Source of the DNA: Dromaius novaehollandiae
Lineage: Eukaryota > Chordata > Aves > Casuariiformes > Dromaiidae
DNA length: 64,000 nt
Reading direction: 5' to 3'
Assembly: GCF_036370855.1 (NCBI RefSeq)
Contig: NC_088099.1
Coordinates: 28,549,501 to 28,613,500 of the forward strand
Within the stretch, counting starts at the first letter, position 1, and the number at the start of each line of letters is the position of its first letter. Positions 22,160 through 37,100 of the stretch are shown piece after piece. Below the pieces are notes generated by a model. The model did not search any database. It was not told where the DNA came from and was given only the letters and a program-made list of their open reading frames with translations. A program made the position numbers and the translations under genes.

Positions 22160-25100
22160 TGTTTTATAAGTGCTCACCAGTTAGAAGACTATGGTGAGGT
22201 GCAGTTTTCAGAGGGCACATTTAAACAAGCAGAACAATTAGTATCCAGTTTAATTAGCTCAGAGTTTAATCACCCTTGCAATTGAAGATAAAGGCCTGAG
22301 TTTGTCTATTTTTAATTTAAGCAGTACAAAATTCCTCAGTGCCTGTCCTGGAACACCAAACAGGAGAATCTGTGTACCTTTTGTCTCTCAGACAAGTGAC
22401 CTTACCATCTTTTTTATTTCCCATTCTACCAATGAATGCAATGACCCTATGGATCATTTAAAACAATCAGTACTAAACCAGGATCATCTTGACGGCCTCA
22501 AATCCTAGTCTGTATGATACTTCCTTCAGCACTCATCTTTTCTATTACCACAGATAAAGTGCTCTTGACTGATCAGGATAGGAGAATCCTGTTCTATCTC
22601 TGCACTGTTCACAGTGTAGTGCCCTGATCGACTCTGTTTTTGAGAGTTTGGAGGAGAGATGAGAGATGTTCCCCCTGTGAACACTTTGCTGTGCAAACAT
22701 CATCCTAGATTAATAATGTTTTACATGCAGGTAAAACATTAAGAGACGTTTAATTTTTGGTCCATGAAGTCAACAAAGCAGATAATTTCTCCCTTTCCTC
22801 TTCAACTGGGAGCTTGTTTGTGCCTTTATTTATTTTTTCCTTTTCCGGCCTCTTCTAGGACTGGAAAATTATCTGATAACCAGCTGAGGCCCCACTACTC
22901 CTCAGGTGCATTAGAAAAGGAGAGCAAAGAATTTTCTGAATAGTGGAACACATTGTGTTTTGCAAAATTAGGGACAAGATCCTGGAAGATAGGAGTGCAA
23001 CTGCACTAAAAGTTTTCTAGGTTCAGCCACTCTATCTTTTATTTATTGGGGGCTGCTACGTACCCAGCTATAGCTAGATAAGAGGAGTGCTTAGGATGAG
23101 GGCCAGAGACATGAGAGTATACATAGGCTAGAATGCAAATGCATTGAGTGTAATCGAGGCAGCCAGGGCTAGTCTGAATTAAAAAGAACATGTATTGATG
23201 AGAGGCATTAATGTAAAGGCTATACAGTTATATGTAGAAGGAAAGAGTGGATGTTAGAAAAGTGTTATGAAAAATCAGTAGAATTAAAAATGAAATTAAG
23301 CTGAGGATAATCTAATCGAAGAGGGCTGGGTGTGATGTCCTTCTAGTTGGTATCCACTTTTGGGTATTGGCTATGCTTCAGGGTGTCTTGCCTTATTGGT
23401 ATATATATCGGTATATATACATATGAGTAAGAGAAACTTATCCAAGACTGCACTCCATGTGCATGGGTCTCCTGGCTAGGTGGTTTCTTCCTCTGGCAGA
23501 AGCTTTCTTTCTCTCTAAAGTGGTGATGTAGCCATTCATATTACAGTATAAATGGCTGTATAGCCACACTGCCTAAAGCTAGTTCTGACTCTTCATGTTT
23601 GTCCTTTCCAAGGCAGTAGATACAAAAAAGGAAGACGCCCCTCCAATAACACAAGCATTGGACAGACTGTACATCTCATTCACAATCATACTTTATATTT
23701 TAAGGCTGAGAGTTTCTCTTGCCTTGGGAGGGCTCCCTAGCAGGGAGGTGAAAAAACACTTTTCTTTGAAGCACAGGATTGCCATTGCTAGCAGTAGGCC
23801 ACAGACTTTGTACCAACTTCACAGCTCAGGCCTCTGGTCTTGCCAGGAATTTCCTGGATGACTGTGAATCTGTCTAGCTGTAACGGCAAAAAATTGCTCA
23901 AGAATCAGGAAAGAGTCCGGGGGCTATTGCGGTAAGGAGAGAATAAATGACCACAAAAAACGGGCTGCCTGAGCATGTATAAAAATAACGCTAAGAAGAC
24001 AAAAATCAAGGAGGAAGAGACACCTTCACACACACACATTGAGCGCCTCCCAGCAAAAACTTTGGGATGCTGGTGAATCACTTTAAACTTTCTCTCTTCT
24101 AAAGGAAGACTGGCACCATTGACCTTAGGAGCCAGAACAACCTGGGAAGGGTGAGCATTAATACCAGAGAGAGGACTGAATACCAGAAAGTCTGTATATA
24201 ACAAGTTTAACCTCAGAATTAATGGATCTGAGCAATAATTGAATAATTTGGACTGTATGTGTCACAGTAACTTGGGTAACTTGGATCGTATGTGTTAGTA
24301 TCATTATAACCGGATTAATAATATGTCTGATGAGTACAAAGAAGACTGTTCTTTTAAGCTACATAACATGCATGAGATCTAGTGCAACACTGTCTCTCAT
24401 AAGCCCTACGCCAGAAACATGCATGAGTAGACTGAGTGCACACAGGAATATATATACAGACATATTCATCTATATATGTGTATATGAGTTACTCTCAATA
24501 TTTCTAAGAGCAGAGATTGCCTGAAGGTCAGAGGGGATATGGAGAATTCGAGGCAACACAGCAGTGAACCCCCTCAGCCCTTCCATCCCAAGCTGTGTAC
24601 TAATGACATACAGGGAATACACTCTCAAGAGTGGTTTGCCTTGCCTCCTTCCACCACACACACACCCCAACACCCACATGCACACAAGTGTTGAGAGCTG
24701 CCTTGTCTCAAGACTGAGTCAAATAGGCACAGTCAAACAGGCATCGACAATCTGGGTGCATGAGGGAGGATGGAGCTCTTTGCAGGCTACGGTAATAAAA
24801 ACTGGAGTTTTAAACATATGACTAACCAGTTCTTCCCCAGTCCTTGGAAAAAGTAATTTTCCCTTCTCTGGATGAATTGTTAGAAGCTCCTTTTTCTGTG
24901 TTGGATCACTTAAAACTTGTTCAATTCTGCCAAACATTCCCTGGGGTTAATATTTTAAGCACTCCTGTGGTGAGCATAACAAAATTTGAGAGAGGTCATT
25001 TCTGCCTTGTTTGATATTGATTTCTGTCCAACGAAGAAGCCTTTTAACTGGGTTACAAAGTGTTCTTCTCTAAGATGCTTAAAATAGGACTGAGGAACCA

Positions 25101-28100
25101 TTATGGTATAAACTAATCAGATGGACATCAGATTCAGAGATGATCCTGAAATTGTTTAGACATTGATTCTTTGTTATCTTTCCCTGTGGAGCATATTGCT
25201 CCATTCTGTTATCATCGAACTGTTGTCAGAAGAAGGAAATTTCAGAGACTGGCGGCAATATAGAAGAATAAGGATTTTTTTTTCTATAAAATATTTGGAT
25301 CTTCTCAGTATTTTAACATTAAGGGAATATCATCAGAGAAATTGTAGCTCTTCTACATTTTTAATACTTCTCAATGGAACAATTTTATTACTCACGATTA
25401 CTAAGCTAATCAGACATGAGACATTGGATGTTGCAAATAAAGAATGAAACTCTTCTCTAAATTGTAAAAAAGACATCAAATTAAAAGACATCAGACCTTG
25501 ATCTACTACCTGAAAGTCCCGTTGACTTTTTCCATGCAAAACTGGGGCTTTTCTTCACCCCTTTTGAGTTCATTCCTGTTTGTGTAGTACTTTTGAGAGC
25601 CTAGAATGAAAGGAATAATCCACAGCAAGTGTAGTGTATGTCTTACCCAAACCCGATAGAAATCAATCGGAAAATATCTTCCCTGGGCTCTGGGCTAAGT
25701 CTGATATTAATCAGAAGCTGCCAAACCTTAAGTAGTTGTCTCAGTACTAATGCAATGTTGCCTCCCACTCCCTCACAGCACCTGCTCTGATTTAAATACC
25801 CTTTTTCTTCCTGGAAGGGGTAGGTTTGTTTTATATTTTAAGGTATCATTGGCATGAGGTTAGCAGAGGCTCCAAAAAGCTTGTGGGAAAATGTTCTTGG
25901 GATGCTTTTTTATCTAAATATGGTCTGGCGCTAAGAGAAGGTCACAGCACCGATATGAGTGTGCAAATCCAGTGCTGTACAAATGAGACATTACAAAAAT
26001 AAAAATAGGCAAAAAGGCCTCCGTTAGAGCTAGAGAACCACCTTTTAGCTGGAGGGGCTCAGGTTTCCTCAAAATCACCCTATGTATTGTGTGGGGGCAG
26101 ATCCTGTGCTGGTCTAAACTGGCTAAGAGCCCTCTTGGTTAATATCAATTGAGAATTTTGCCTACAAGCCCACTGCAGAATTTATTTCCAGGAGCGGCTG
26201 TGAGGAGCTCTGTGATTGCTAATGGCTGCAATTTTCTGTTCCACCCTCTCATTGTAAGAATATGTTTTTCTGTTCCTTCTTTCTCTAAAAGAGACTTTAA
26301 ATAGCATTGGTTCCTCTGTTGTGCTAATTGACTTGTGCAAAGTAGGGCCTTCTTCCTTTTTCTAGCCTTTGCATATATTGTTCCTGGTCTGCTTGGTGCC
26401 TGCTGGCATATGTCAGGGGCAATGCTCCCTCAGTTTGTCTTCCTGACTGCAGCAAGAGTGCAAGTTAAATCTCATGGATGAGCTGGCACATTGGAGAAAG
26501 GACCCCACAAAGAAGTGCCAGACGCATGTCTGCAGAGACACACAGATATGGTGACTGGGGTCTAAAGGGCACATGGAAGGAGAACTAATGTGGGAAAAAA
26601 GCATGGGATGCTTCTCCTTTCCTGTGCTCAGGAAGAAAGTGGGAAACATACAGAGACACACACTAAGTGGGACCCATCATACCCTCCCTTAAAGTTCTGC
26701 CCCCAAAGTGAATGAAGGTTTCCCTGTATTTCTCAGAGTTTGTGCATCTGAAAACACATTTCACCAACGGAATTAGAAGCCACCAATGGTTCAGTGTAAG
26801 ACATGCAGCAAATCCCTTGTGTTGGGAGCATATCAGAGAAATGTTTTATTCAAATTGGCCCCAACACCTTGGTCTAAATAACATTCCAAAACCAATATGG
26901 AAACTACTTGCAAAGAAGCAAAACCTTTGTGTTTCTTAGGTTGGCTCACCTCACTATCTGTGTTTGCTCTTCCCAGCTCTTGCTTCAAATGTTAACCTTC
27001 TTTCTTCCCCTGTTTCAATCCCCAGTCTGGTAAGTCACAATGTAGGCAGTGTTGTGGATAGCTTGGCTGCATTTTGCAGCACAATAAGAGCTGAAATTAC
27101 AACTTCGAGTTTCTTCTGCTGCCTTCCAAAGTCTATGAAATAACTGGTCTCCAGGTGGGAACCATGTTCACAGAGACACAGCTGCCTCCAGGCTGCAAGT
27201 TATCTACTGAAGAGCTAGACATAAGAACTAATGCATGTGCAAAAAGCCTCTAAATAAATGTTTGCAAGGCAAGTATTTGTTAAGAGACAAAATCCTGTTC
27301 ATATATTTAAAAATAGGTATTCTTTCCTCTTTGCTCACACCACGTTAGCTTGCTTTTCGGGGTGGGACTAGCTGGCAAATCCAGTCTAACCCAAGAGTCT
27401 AGACCACAAGCCCTGGGAAGGAAATGAGGTTTTGCCATAGCTATTTGCTTACCACCTGGAACCGGAGAGAATGTACTGTGGTGTCAACCTTGGCTATCCC
27501 TGCTCATCCTGCAATCAAGGGTAGAAGTCCAGACCCAGAAAGGACTATAGGTGTCTGCCACTCATCCTGCCTCCTGGTGAAATGTGCAGCCATCAGTCAG
27601 TCCCTGTGGCCCTCTAGACTGTGCATGGAGGCAGAGAAGTGCCACCAAAGAGGATTCATGATGGCCTCCTCAGAAATGCCTGCCACAGGTGATGGAGAAC
27701 AAAATGCTAAGGAGTGAGTCTTAATTCCCATTTCTATCTGGGATGGAAGTGCCTTGCTTGATGTTACAGAGAAGCATCCCGTTTCACGCAGAATGTGTGG
27801 CTTGCAGAGCCTTCCTAAAGATGGGTGTTGAGGTCCTTTTTGGGAACCAGCAGAGGAAAATTACCCTTTAAAGCTCAGCAGATGGCAGGTGTTTTATCCT
27901 TTTGCCAATAGTCAAATGAATTAAAAGCATTCACCCAAGACATGAGAGACCCAGATTCAGTTCCTTCTACCTTCTATGGGGATTCAATTGTATATGCTCA
28001 ATTTCACGTGAAAGCGTTGGGACCAACAGGCTATAAAGTATTGTGAGGGGAGGGCTAGGAGGTATTTTCAGTCTCTTGTGGTGAACTGTTCCCATTTTCT

Positions 28101-31100
28101 CATTTTCAATATTGTGTCTGTGGAGTGATTTAATGTCATTCAGCATTGAGCTAAGATGAAATGGAGTGTTTTATTTTGGTATGTAAACTTCCAGTTTGGT
28201 CAGAAATATCTATTCCATTGCCAGATTTTTGTCTTCTATCAGCAGGCTCATTTTTAAAAATACTTGTATGTAGGGAGGTTTTCAGAAGTCTCCACAGAAA
28301 GCAGATCCAAATTTTCAAATTATGGAGAGACCCAGTGGGTTATTTGCATTTGTTATGGGTGATGTGAAGATGATAAGAATGCATGAGACTTTTCCTTCCT
28401 GTCTCATTTCTGGCCTTAGGAAAGAATGTATGTTGAAGCAACTGTAGCTATCACTAAAGAAAAATAATTACATTAATTTGTTAGATCAATGCAATCAATT
28501 CAAATTGTTAGCTTCAATTTATTAGAAAATTCTGCAAAGAATGAGTGCCTGAGAATTGTATCAGAGTTTAATTTTGTAAACTTTTTGGCTGCGTAACTCA
28601 AATAAAGCCAATGGGTTTGAGTAAATACAGAATTTGACCTCAAAAGAATAAGTGTATCTCAAGATCTTTTAGCAAAGAGTTTCAATAGATCAGTTAGCTA
28701 GTGGGCTGTCAGTTCCTAGAATTTGCCTCAGAAAACAATGAAGAAATAATTGCAAACACCTGTAGGAGAAACTTTTTTTTAATATTCATTTCTTTGACAC
28801 CTGGATTTTGTATTTAATTATGGGGTGAGCGTAAAGACTATCTAGCTCTGAATTAGGCAAAATTGCTATTCTGTCTTATTGTGGTTTGGGAGATGTATTG
28901 GGATGTCTCCAGGTAAAAGGGAGGAGATGGACCCCAGGAGGTGGGGAGAAAAGAGACGAAAGAACTGACTGCAAAAAGTTTGCTGCATATCCCCCATCAT
29001 TTTTCTCTTTGAAATATTAGGTGCCTAATGAACACTGCTCCTCATATTACCATGTTTCCATGCCCTTGGCAGCAGTACTGAGGTCATATTTTCACACAGA
29101 ACTATTCTTCAGTGACCTCTCTGATGTGCTGAGCACAAACACACTTTTCTTTGCCCTGGGCATCCAGTCTTTCTTCTAATCCCACATAACTTACTTCTTC
29201 GATAAATGTATGTATTGTGTCAGCTATAAAGAACTACCACTGGCCTCATTTCTCAAAGGTTCCTCTGTGTCTGTCTCAAATAGATCTCACTGAGGAGCCT
29301 GGCTGTTCAGGACAGCAGTTTTCATCAAACCTGTCTTTAGCTTTGCAAATTAATCTGGTGTACCACGCGAGGGTGAATCCACTTTTGTCACTGCTAATCC
29401 TGTTTTGTTAATTTGTTAGGAATCAGTGCTGTCATCTGAAGTGCGATTTATCTGACCGAACCTGAGTCATCCAAAAGTATGCGCCTAGCTGAAGTTGTCT
29501 AGATTCCTCTACACCCAGAGACAGACATTTTTAAAGAGGAACACATCCCACCTGTCTTAGATACTGATGTTAAGATGGGATAAATGTCCTTTAGGAGATT
29601 GCTCTCTCTCTCCATTGCTTGTAGAGGGAGCCTAGATGGAATTAATTTAGCCTAGTTGTCAAACTTTTTGTTCCTTCTCCCTTATGTAAGAATAATTAGC
29701 TAAAAACACCAGCTTCAGAACTTTTAATATACAGGTTCATGGAAAAGGAGGGGGAGAAATACAGAGATGATGTCAGTTGTGCAAAATTACAACTCCAGTC
29801 TGATCATTGTATATGCTGTGACCACTTTTATGCTATCTAAAAGTAACAGACTACTGAAGCATACTCCTTCCTTTCAGCTTGAAAGCCCTGGAAATGCAAA
29901 CCATAACATATTCTTTTAAAATTTAGCATGGGAAACTGAGCCAAATGAGAAGAACTAACTAGGTATACAGTACCTTTGACTACTTACGAGTTGATTTAAG
30001 AGCACACAGAATTTATTCATTCTGTGGTTCTTTCTTAGGCAAAAGTGAAAAGAATAGCTGAAACTCAGTAGATTCGTCTTAGAGCAACCCCAGATCCCAA
30101 ACCGACCCCAATATTTCTCTTGAAGGCCCATGACAGAGACTGACAAACTATTTACAAATCAGGACACCAAAGCCAACATTGTCTAAGGATGTGACATTCA
30201 CCTAGCCATCCCACTACATACTTTTGGGGCAGAGGCTCTGATGTGAGCTCCCCTCTCCACCTGCACACATACCAATCAGTTTGCAAGGCTGCTAACGTGA
30301 CCTAAAGTGCTGGGACTCTAATTTTGTCCTCACCTCAGAAACCACTGCTCCCTCCAGAGCTGCTAACGAGTCTACAGGGAAACTTCCAGGCATGGTCAGA
30401 CCATGAGCCTGAACTCAGGGTGAGCTCAGATGGAGCTAGACAGGGATATGTAGTAAGGAACAGCTCTGCTGCCATAGTGGTTTAGCATCATCCTCTCCTT
30501 CCCTAACTTATTTTAAGCTGTAGAGGACTTAAATGAAGATACTTCAAATCTTTTAAAAGACAGAGTTCTGAGCAAAATTCTTTTCCTTGTGATCTCTGAG
30601 GGTCTTTCCCTTTTGGCTTTCTTCCTGAATACTGTTCAGGTTTGAAATTCACTCTGAAAATGTACTAACTTGTAATTTAAAATTATTTTTCATATTTCTC
30701 TCTGACTTCAGAGAGCTCATACATTTGCAGAAATAGAACTGAGAGTGCATTTGAGTGGTGTCTTACTTTCCAGCCTGTAACTTCGGGTGGTTAGTGGCAG
30801 GGCTGTGGGCAACCCTTGCAGGAAAACATGAAAGCAGTAGGTGTAATGTATGTCAATTTTTGACACTTTCCAGGTTACAGCAGCAATCCCCTTTTTGAAA
30901 GACACCAGAATGGATTCGTTGTGTTTTTGCCTGAATGTCTGGACTTTCTCTGGATATTTTTTGGCTTGTAATTAGGGTGAGCTTGTTCTTCTACTGGACT
31001 TTTCTTATGACTTTATGTATGAATGGATGGAATTTCTTCATAGGGTCTGGTGACCGAGTCCGTGCAGAGTCATGCAAATATATATAAACTAATGCGAAAG

Positions 31101-34100
31101 TGAGCCTTATGTTTCTCAGAGCTTATGGGCTGGTCTTTAACTCTTGTTGGTTGTTAAATTCTGACCCTGAAAGGCCCTAATTCACATACTTTTCTCATGT
31201 GCTTGATTGTCCAAAAGCCTTGCAAAGCTATATCCAGTGCATATTAATGATAGAAATATGCAAAAGTGGCCAGTGAGACCTGCAGGAGATGGCCCATGGG
31301 TCACAGATCAGGTCAAAGGCAAGTGTTGACATCCAGACTCCTAAAAACATGTGAGGGTTCACATTCAAGTGTGGGTCAGAAAGCTCTGCCAAGGTCTGGC
31401 TGTAAAAGTGATGCACGTAAATAAACTGATTAGCAGACAGTTTAGCATTGATGCAATTCAGCTTGTGCAGGGGGCCAGCACAAAGCCTCTGTACTACATC
31501 ACTCTCTCATTAAGCTCTTTTTTTGACTGCTGTATACACTCAGTGGAAATGCACTTCACCCACAGCAAAGACCTTATATACACGCTGAGTTTTTGTTTGT
31601 GATGCATCAAGAGAAAGGATCTCTTTTGGCAAGAACAGAGGTTTATCTTGCTTTTCCTCAGTCTTCTCTCCTGCTGTGCCCTGGCAGTGCAGAGATGCTG
31701 CCCTTTGTCTCTGAGATGGCTGCATTTCATGAGTGCCAAAGGCTGTTGTGAGTCATCCTCTAGAATGAAAGGCTGGGTACATGTAAATTATTATCATTAC
31801 TATTATTACTGCCTAGGCTTTTCCAGTCCTATTTGGGTTTACACATACAGACTTAGGAATTTGAAGCAGCAACATTACAGCATTTCATGTTTTCTTTTTT
31901 CATCATTATACTGAAGTTAATAATCTAATTCTGAGAAATAGGGGAGCATAAATATTCTCTAAACAAGCTACAGTTATAACACCGGAGAACTATAATTCAT
32001 GGTTTAAAAGAACTAAGCAGTATCTCATGGAAGAAAAAAAGGCATTTTTTTTGGACAAGGTTTCTCCGTACAAGTCTGGAACTTACTGAGAGAGCCAAAC
32101 CAATTAAATCAGGCTGCTTTTAGCATTCAAGCTGCTGATGAACTTTTAAGAAACAGACGGATGCCTTGTGGATTTGCCCACATGCTCAGAAAGGGATGAA
32201 ATACATTCAGGGACAGAAAGGTCCATCAGGAGCTTTTAAAGCAGATATGACATCTGTTTTAAGAAGTCTCTAAAGCCTGAGATGACAACAACTGAGAAGG
32301 TATTTCAGAGGAATTACCACTGTGTGGTAGCCCAGTCCCGATAGCCCTTTCCTAAACATCTGCTCCTATCAATGCTTAGAGACAAGATACCAGGCTATAT
32401 CAACCTCCTGTCTGATCCAGTATGTCTGTTACGCTTTTTGTATTAATACTGGGGGCATGGGGTTGAATTACTGAGGTGAAGAAAGAGAAGCAAAGTGAAT
32501 AACACAGTATTAAAGTATGCATCGGCATGCTCCTGAGATACAGTTTATTTTCTTTGCTCACAAATAGAGGTCAGAATAAAAATGCTTCTCTGGCAGACTT
32601 TGAATCTTAATATTTTGTATATACTGGGTAATATAAAAAACTGTGTATATAGTACAGTACAGTAAGAAACTAATTTGTTCTTGACAAATAAAATAGATTG
32701 GAAACTGTAAATAAATGATTTGTTTTTATGGGAGTGATAATCTTTTGCTCTGATGCAAGCAAATCCTGAAGCGGCCCCAGGGAGGCCAACTTTTGTGCTC
32801 ATGGATCTTAATCAAAGTCATTTGGACTGTGAGCATCTGCTACTTCATGGATCCCTGTGTAAGGTTTATTATGAATAATGTCATTTGTCACAGTTCTGTC
32901 CTGTCCTCTGGCCCCACTGATCTTGGCAACATGCCTCTTCTACCTCAGAGAGGTAGAGAGAGATAATTCCTTCCTCAGAAAACTCATGGACAGATGATGA
33001 CTGGAATGATCCAGGGGAAAGTGCCTTGTCTGTTGTCTCAGAGTAGCTGCCCGGGGATTAGAACCAGTGCATGGCATCTCTGCCCATTAGCCCGCACTGC
33101 CAAAGGCTGTAGATCACTAATAACCATGGCTCCCATGATTATAACGAACCAATAACTCAGGTCCTTTAGCTGTTGGCCACCTGGTACTGATCAGTCAACC
33201 AAAAACTTTTAAAAATAGCTACTAAGTAGAAATGTTGGGTTCATGGCACACTGTAGTTTCCTTCCACCTTTCCTTGTGTGTCCTTGTATTTATCTTAAAG
33301 TAAAGCAGCACGTTCTCATATGAACATCCTTTTGTTTGACAGTAGAAATGAAGAATAGAATTGTTTTCTTCTAAGAAAATCCTATAAAAGCTCTAAAGGC
33401 CAAAATGCTGGCAAACCTCTACATGGACAGGATCTGCACCACATGCTATGCCTTCATCAGTGTCCAATCTCGCACAGCTCAGGGTTCCCAGCATCTGAAG
33501 GGACGTAAGATTACCTGTACTATCCTCTTTTTCCTTCTCGTGTTAGCTCCAGTAAATAGTATTTCAGTCCATACCTCACAGAGGCTGAGCGCCTTTCTTA
33601 CTGGGATCATAATGAACACTGTGCACTACACTGTCTGCCTCCTCCTACTGTCTGCTTTACTCCAAAGAATGGACTAGATATGCTTTCGGAAACAGTCTAC
33701 CTGGAACCTATCTAATTAAAATCCAAGCAATGGTTCTCAACTTGTATTTGGCTTTGAAGTCTGCTGCTGCTATTTCGGGCCTGCAGAAGATCTGGTGGAT
33801 CCAAAAGCTTGTCTAATTTCACTAACTATCCCATTTTAATACACGGTCTAGTACAAGATCCTGCCTCCATCTACAGACTTGTCCTGCTCATGTCCTTAGA
33901 CCATCATGGCTGCAAGGACTCTGGTCCTTTCCTACTTAGCCAGGATACAAAAAAAAAAGCTTTTTCTCACTATGGTGATGTACAACATTTCCCATGTCTC
34001 ATTAGACATCCACAGTAGACTTGTACACATATACTTTTTTAAGGAGAGGATTTCTTCTTCTGAATTTATTCAAAGGAATCTGCCACAGCTGGAGGATGGA

Positions 34101-37100
34101 AACATCTGGGAGACAGGCTTTATGTGTGTGAGTCACGATTTCACTCGAACAGCATGACTAGTGCGAAGTGCTGAAAAAGACAGAGTGAGGAGCAAAGCAA
34201 GACCAGTAAGAACAACTCTAGACTTCTCTAGATTTTGCCGCTTCACAGGAGTTTTGGGAGCAAGGTGACTTCACGCTGAGAGACCAAAAGGTGGATTTCG
34301 CATTGGAGGAGGAAAGGCATGAGGGATTAGCATTAAGCCTGACTTGGGGAGGCAGAGGAAGAAATGAATATCTAGGCAGACTGACACTGTTTTTCAGTGT
34401 ATTCATATGAAATCAGAACCCTTCTAATTTTATGCTCATACTGCTGATACAGCCAAGCAAACAACTGCAGTGTTGTGTGTGGGAGAGACAGTACTCAAGG
34501 TCATGACTGGACCATACATCGTCTGCCTTTAATGCACATATACAACTCCTCCTGTGATTGACAGGGCCTATTGCTTACAGCTGACATAATAGCCTTAAGC
34601 CGCAGGCAGTATCTCTGCCACTTGTATTTTTTACTGTCTTTGGCACTCATACATACACCCAGGGCTGACTTAAGGCACAAACCTGCCTGACATAAGCCAG
34701 AGGCCCTGCCTTGAGAGGGTCACAAACCCATCAGCCAATGCTAAAATGGTGGGTGTTTTGTGCCCTTATGCAGATCATAAATATTCAGGGGACCAAATGA
34801 AGACAGACCTAAAGTATGGGTATGTGGATCTATTAAAAAATAAATATGCAATTACATAAAACACCAAACACACCCATGTTGTCTCAGACAGTATTATCAC
34901 AACAGCTGCCATGTGATTAAATGCCACCTATCCATGATATAATCACATTAATGGTTTGGCAATATGCTGTGCACAAGCGTCTGCCCACTGTCATTATTTG
35001 TGTTTAAAAGAGCATATGTGCAGCTGGTTGTAAAAAGTTAGTAGCTTGTTGACACTTCATTTAGCATGTGTCCAGGCCTTGCATACGATGAAGCATACAC
35101 ATGCAGACAGAGCAGCAAGAAGATAGAAAAGGTGAAGAAAAGGAAAAGATCACAGATATACCAAAACCTAATTCATTTGTCCAATCAGGCATATTATTAC
35201 CAGCACTGTCATTAATTGGAGAGATGATATTGCACTTGTGATTTCAAAGGTGAGTGAACAAAATGAGACAGTGAATATTCTCAGAACATCCCAATCAATA
35301 TGCATATCATGCTCTCCAGGAAACCCAGCTTTATACTCCAATTAGCAAGAAGTTCTCTCCCTACTAGATAAGAAAAGACTTTTCAACCTGTCAGAAGCAA
35401 AACTGTGATTTCAGTAAGTCTCTCTTTGTTTATTCAGTTGATGAAAAAAACAAGCTATTTAGTGCAGGCTGTTTTAAAGCAGGAACTACATAATGGTGAG
35501 TTTGCAAATTAGGAATGGTTGTTATAATCACCCTGTCAGGGATCATTCTGCTCTTTTGTGTGCTGGTTGTTTTCTCCCACAGGCTTCTTGTTCTGTACAA
35601 CTGACGTTAATGATTGTAATTGCATTTCTGAGCCTATGAATGATCCCAAACAATTGCCGTTTAATGTCAGTGGTATAGAAGGTAACAAAAAGATCTTGTT
35701 ATATTAACTCAGTTAGTGAAGCAATGCAACAGTGAATAACAATACTGGCAGGTGGACTAGGAGAAAATTATAATATAACTTTCTTCATCCAAAGATCTTG
35801 CACTCAAAGAGATAATCTGAGCATGGAATTACTATGCAGAGGATTTTATCTAGGATTTTTCCGGAGTTGCTCAGTCAAGTTGATCCACTCCTTGAAGAGC
35901 ACATAAAAGATGATAGAAATGCTGCTACAAGGACGTCTTCATACTTATTTGGAAACATAGAAACAAATCTGTTCTCCTGAGATGAGATAATATTTTGTCT
36001 GCAATTATTTCGGAATGAAGAAAAGTGAAACATGATTCAGAGTGGTCAGCCTCACAGACATGTTCCCTAGTGAGCAGTTTTTACAAAGCAATTTATAAAG
36101 GATTAAGTCACAATGAGTAGTTTCTGGAATTTATCCCCATTTGCTGGAGAAGAGGGGATGGTGGATTTCTTTGAGTACAACTTCGAATTTCTTGTAAGAG
36201 TATGGTATTTCTTTATCAGATTTCTGTGGCCAGTTGTATGATAATGCAATATATATGTCAGGGCATAATATATATTTGCAGGCATGGTTAAAAAAATTGA
36301 ACGAGTTTGCTGTGTAGGTTACTTCAGTAAATCTACTCCTTAAGCTTGATGAGGATAAAGGCTGCTGGGTGCAGCACGAAAGTGTTGTATTTTAGTTGTA
36401 TTCAAGTGCCTACTTGTCTTTGGAATGAACCAGCTTGTTTGCTAGGTCTGAATTGCAAAGCTGTGCAGTAAGTGTCAACACAAGCAAAGCTGAGCTTTGC
36501 CAAGCTGTGGATGAGGAGAGGAGGAAGAGGGAAGAGAGTTCTGTGAGCCTGGCTTGCTGCTGAGGGCACAGAGCAAAAAGGATGGGAGCAGTCACTGTAA
36601 CTCCTGGAGAGCTCCTCTCCTTCTGTAAGTGTGGCTGTCCCACACCCTCTCCTAAAGCAGCAGCTAGTTTGGCTGTCTAAAACTAGGGCATAAGCAAAAT
36701 AGACAAAAGGCTGTGTTTTTCTGCTGCCCCAGCAATCTGCTGCCCTAATTATATGCTTATTCTGCCTGTGCCTAGAACTTGTCCTGGCTTATAACCATGT
36801 GATCAAGGCTGTCCCTGAGGGTTTTAAAGTGATTAAAGTAGCTCTTGATTCTTTGGACAAGAGATGCAAGGTATAAAGCTTTTAGTCTCAGGAAGGAAAA
36901 TAAATAGATTAGAAACAGTATTTTGGTTCAGCCTGGAATTAAATTCCTATCCATTTCAAGACCTCACAAGAAGATGTGGACCTGAAAATTGTAGTTATCA
37001 TGGAGTTATGTGTACGAGAGAGACGGTTCAGAGAAAATGAATCTGAGACACACCAATAGTTTTAGAGGTGCAGTAAAGGCAATAAGCACATAAACCAAGG

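Noticed and set aside
27385-27460. Minus-strand exon with a good acceptor and a GTG/gtaagc donor
   Set aside because: All three frames contain stops.
35160-35259. Plus-strand exon-like segment ending at a perfect AAG/gtgagt donor
   Set aside because: It is a single short piece with no partner and no family resemblance, and it was used as a reminder that such segments arise by chance.
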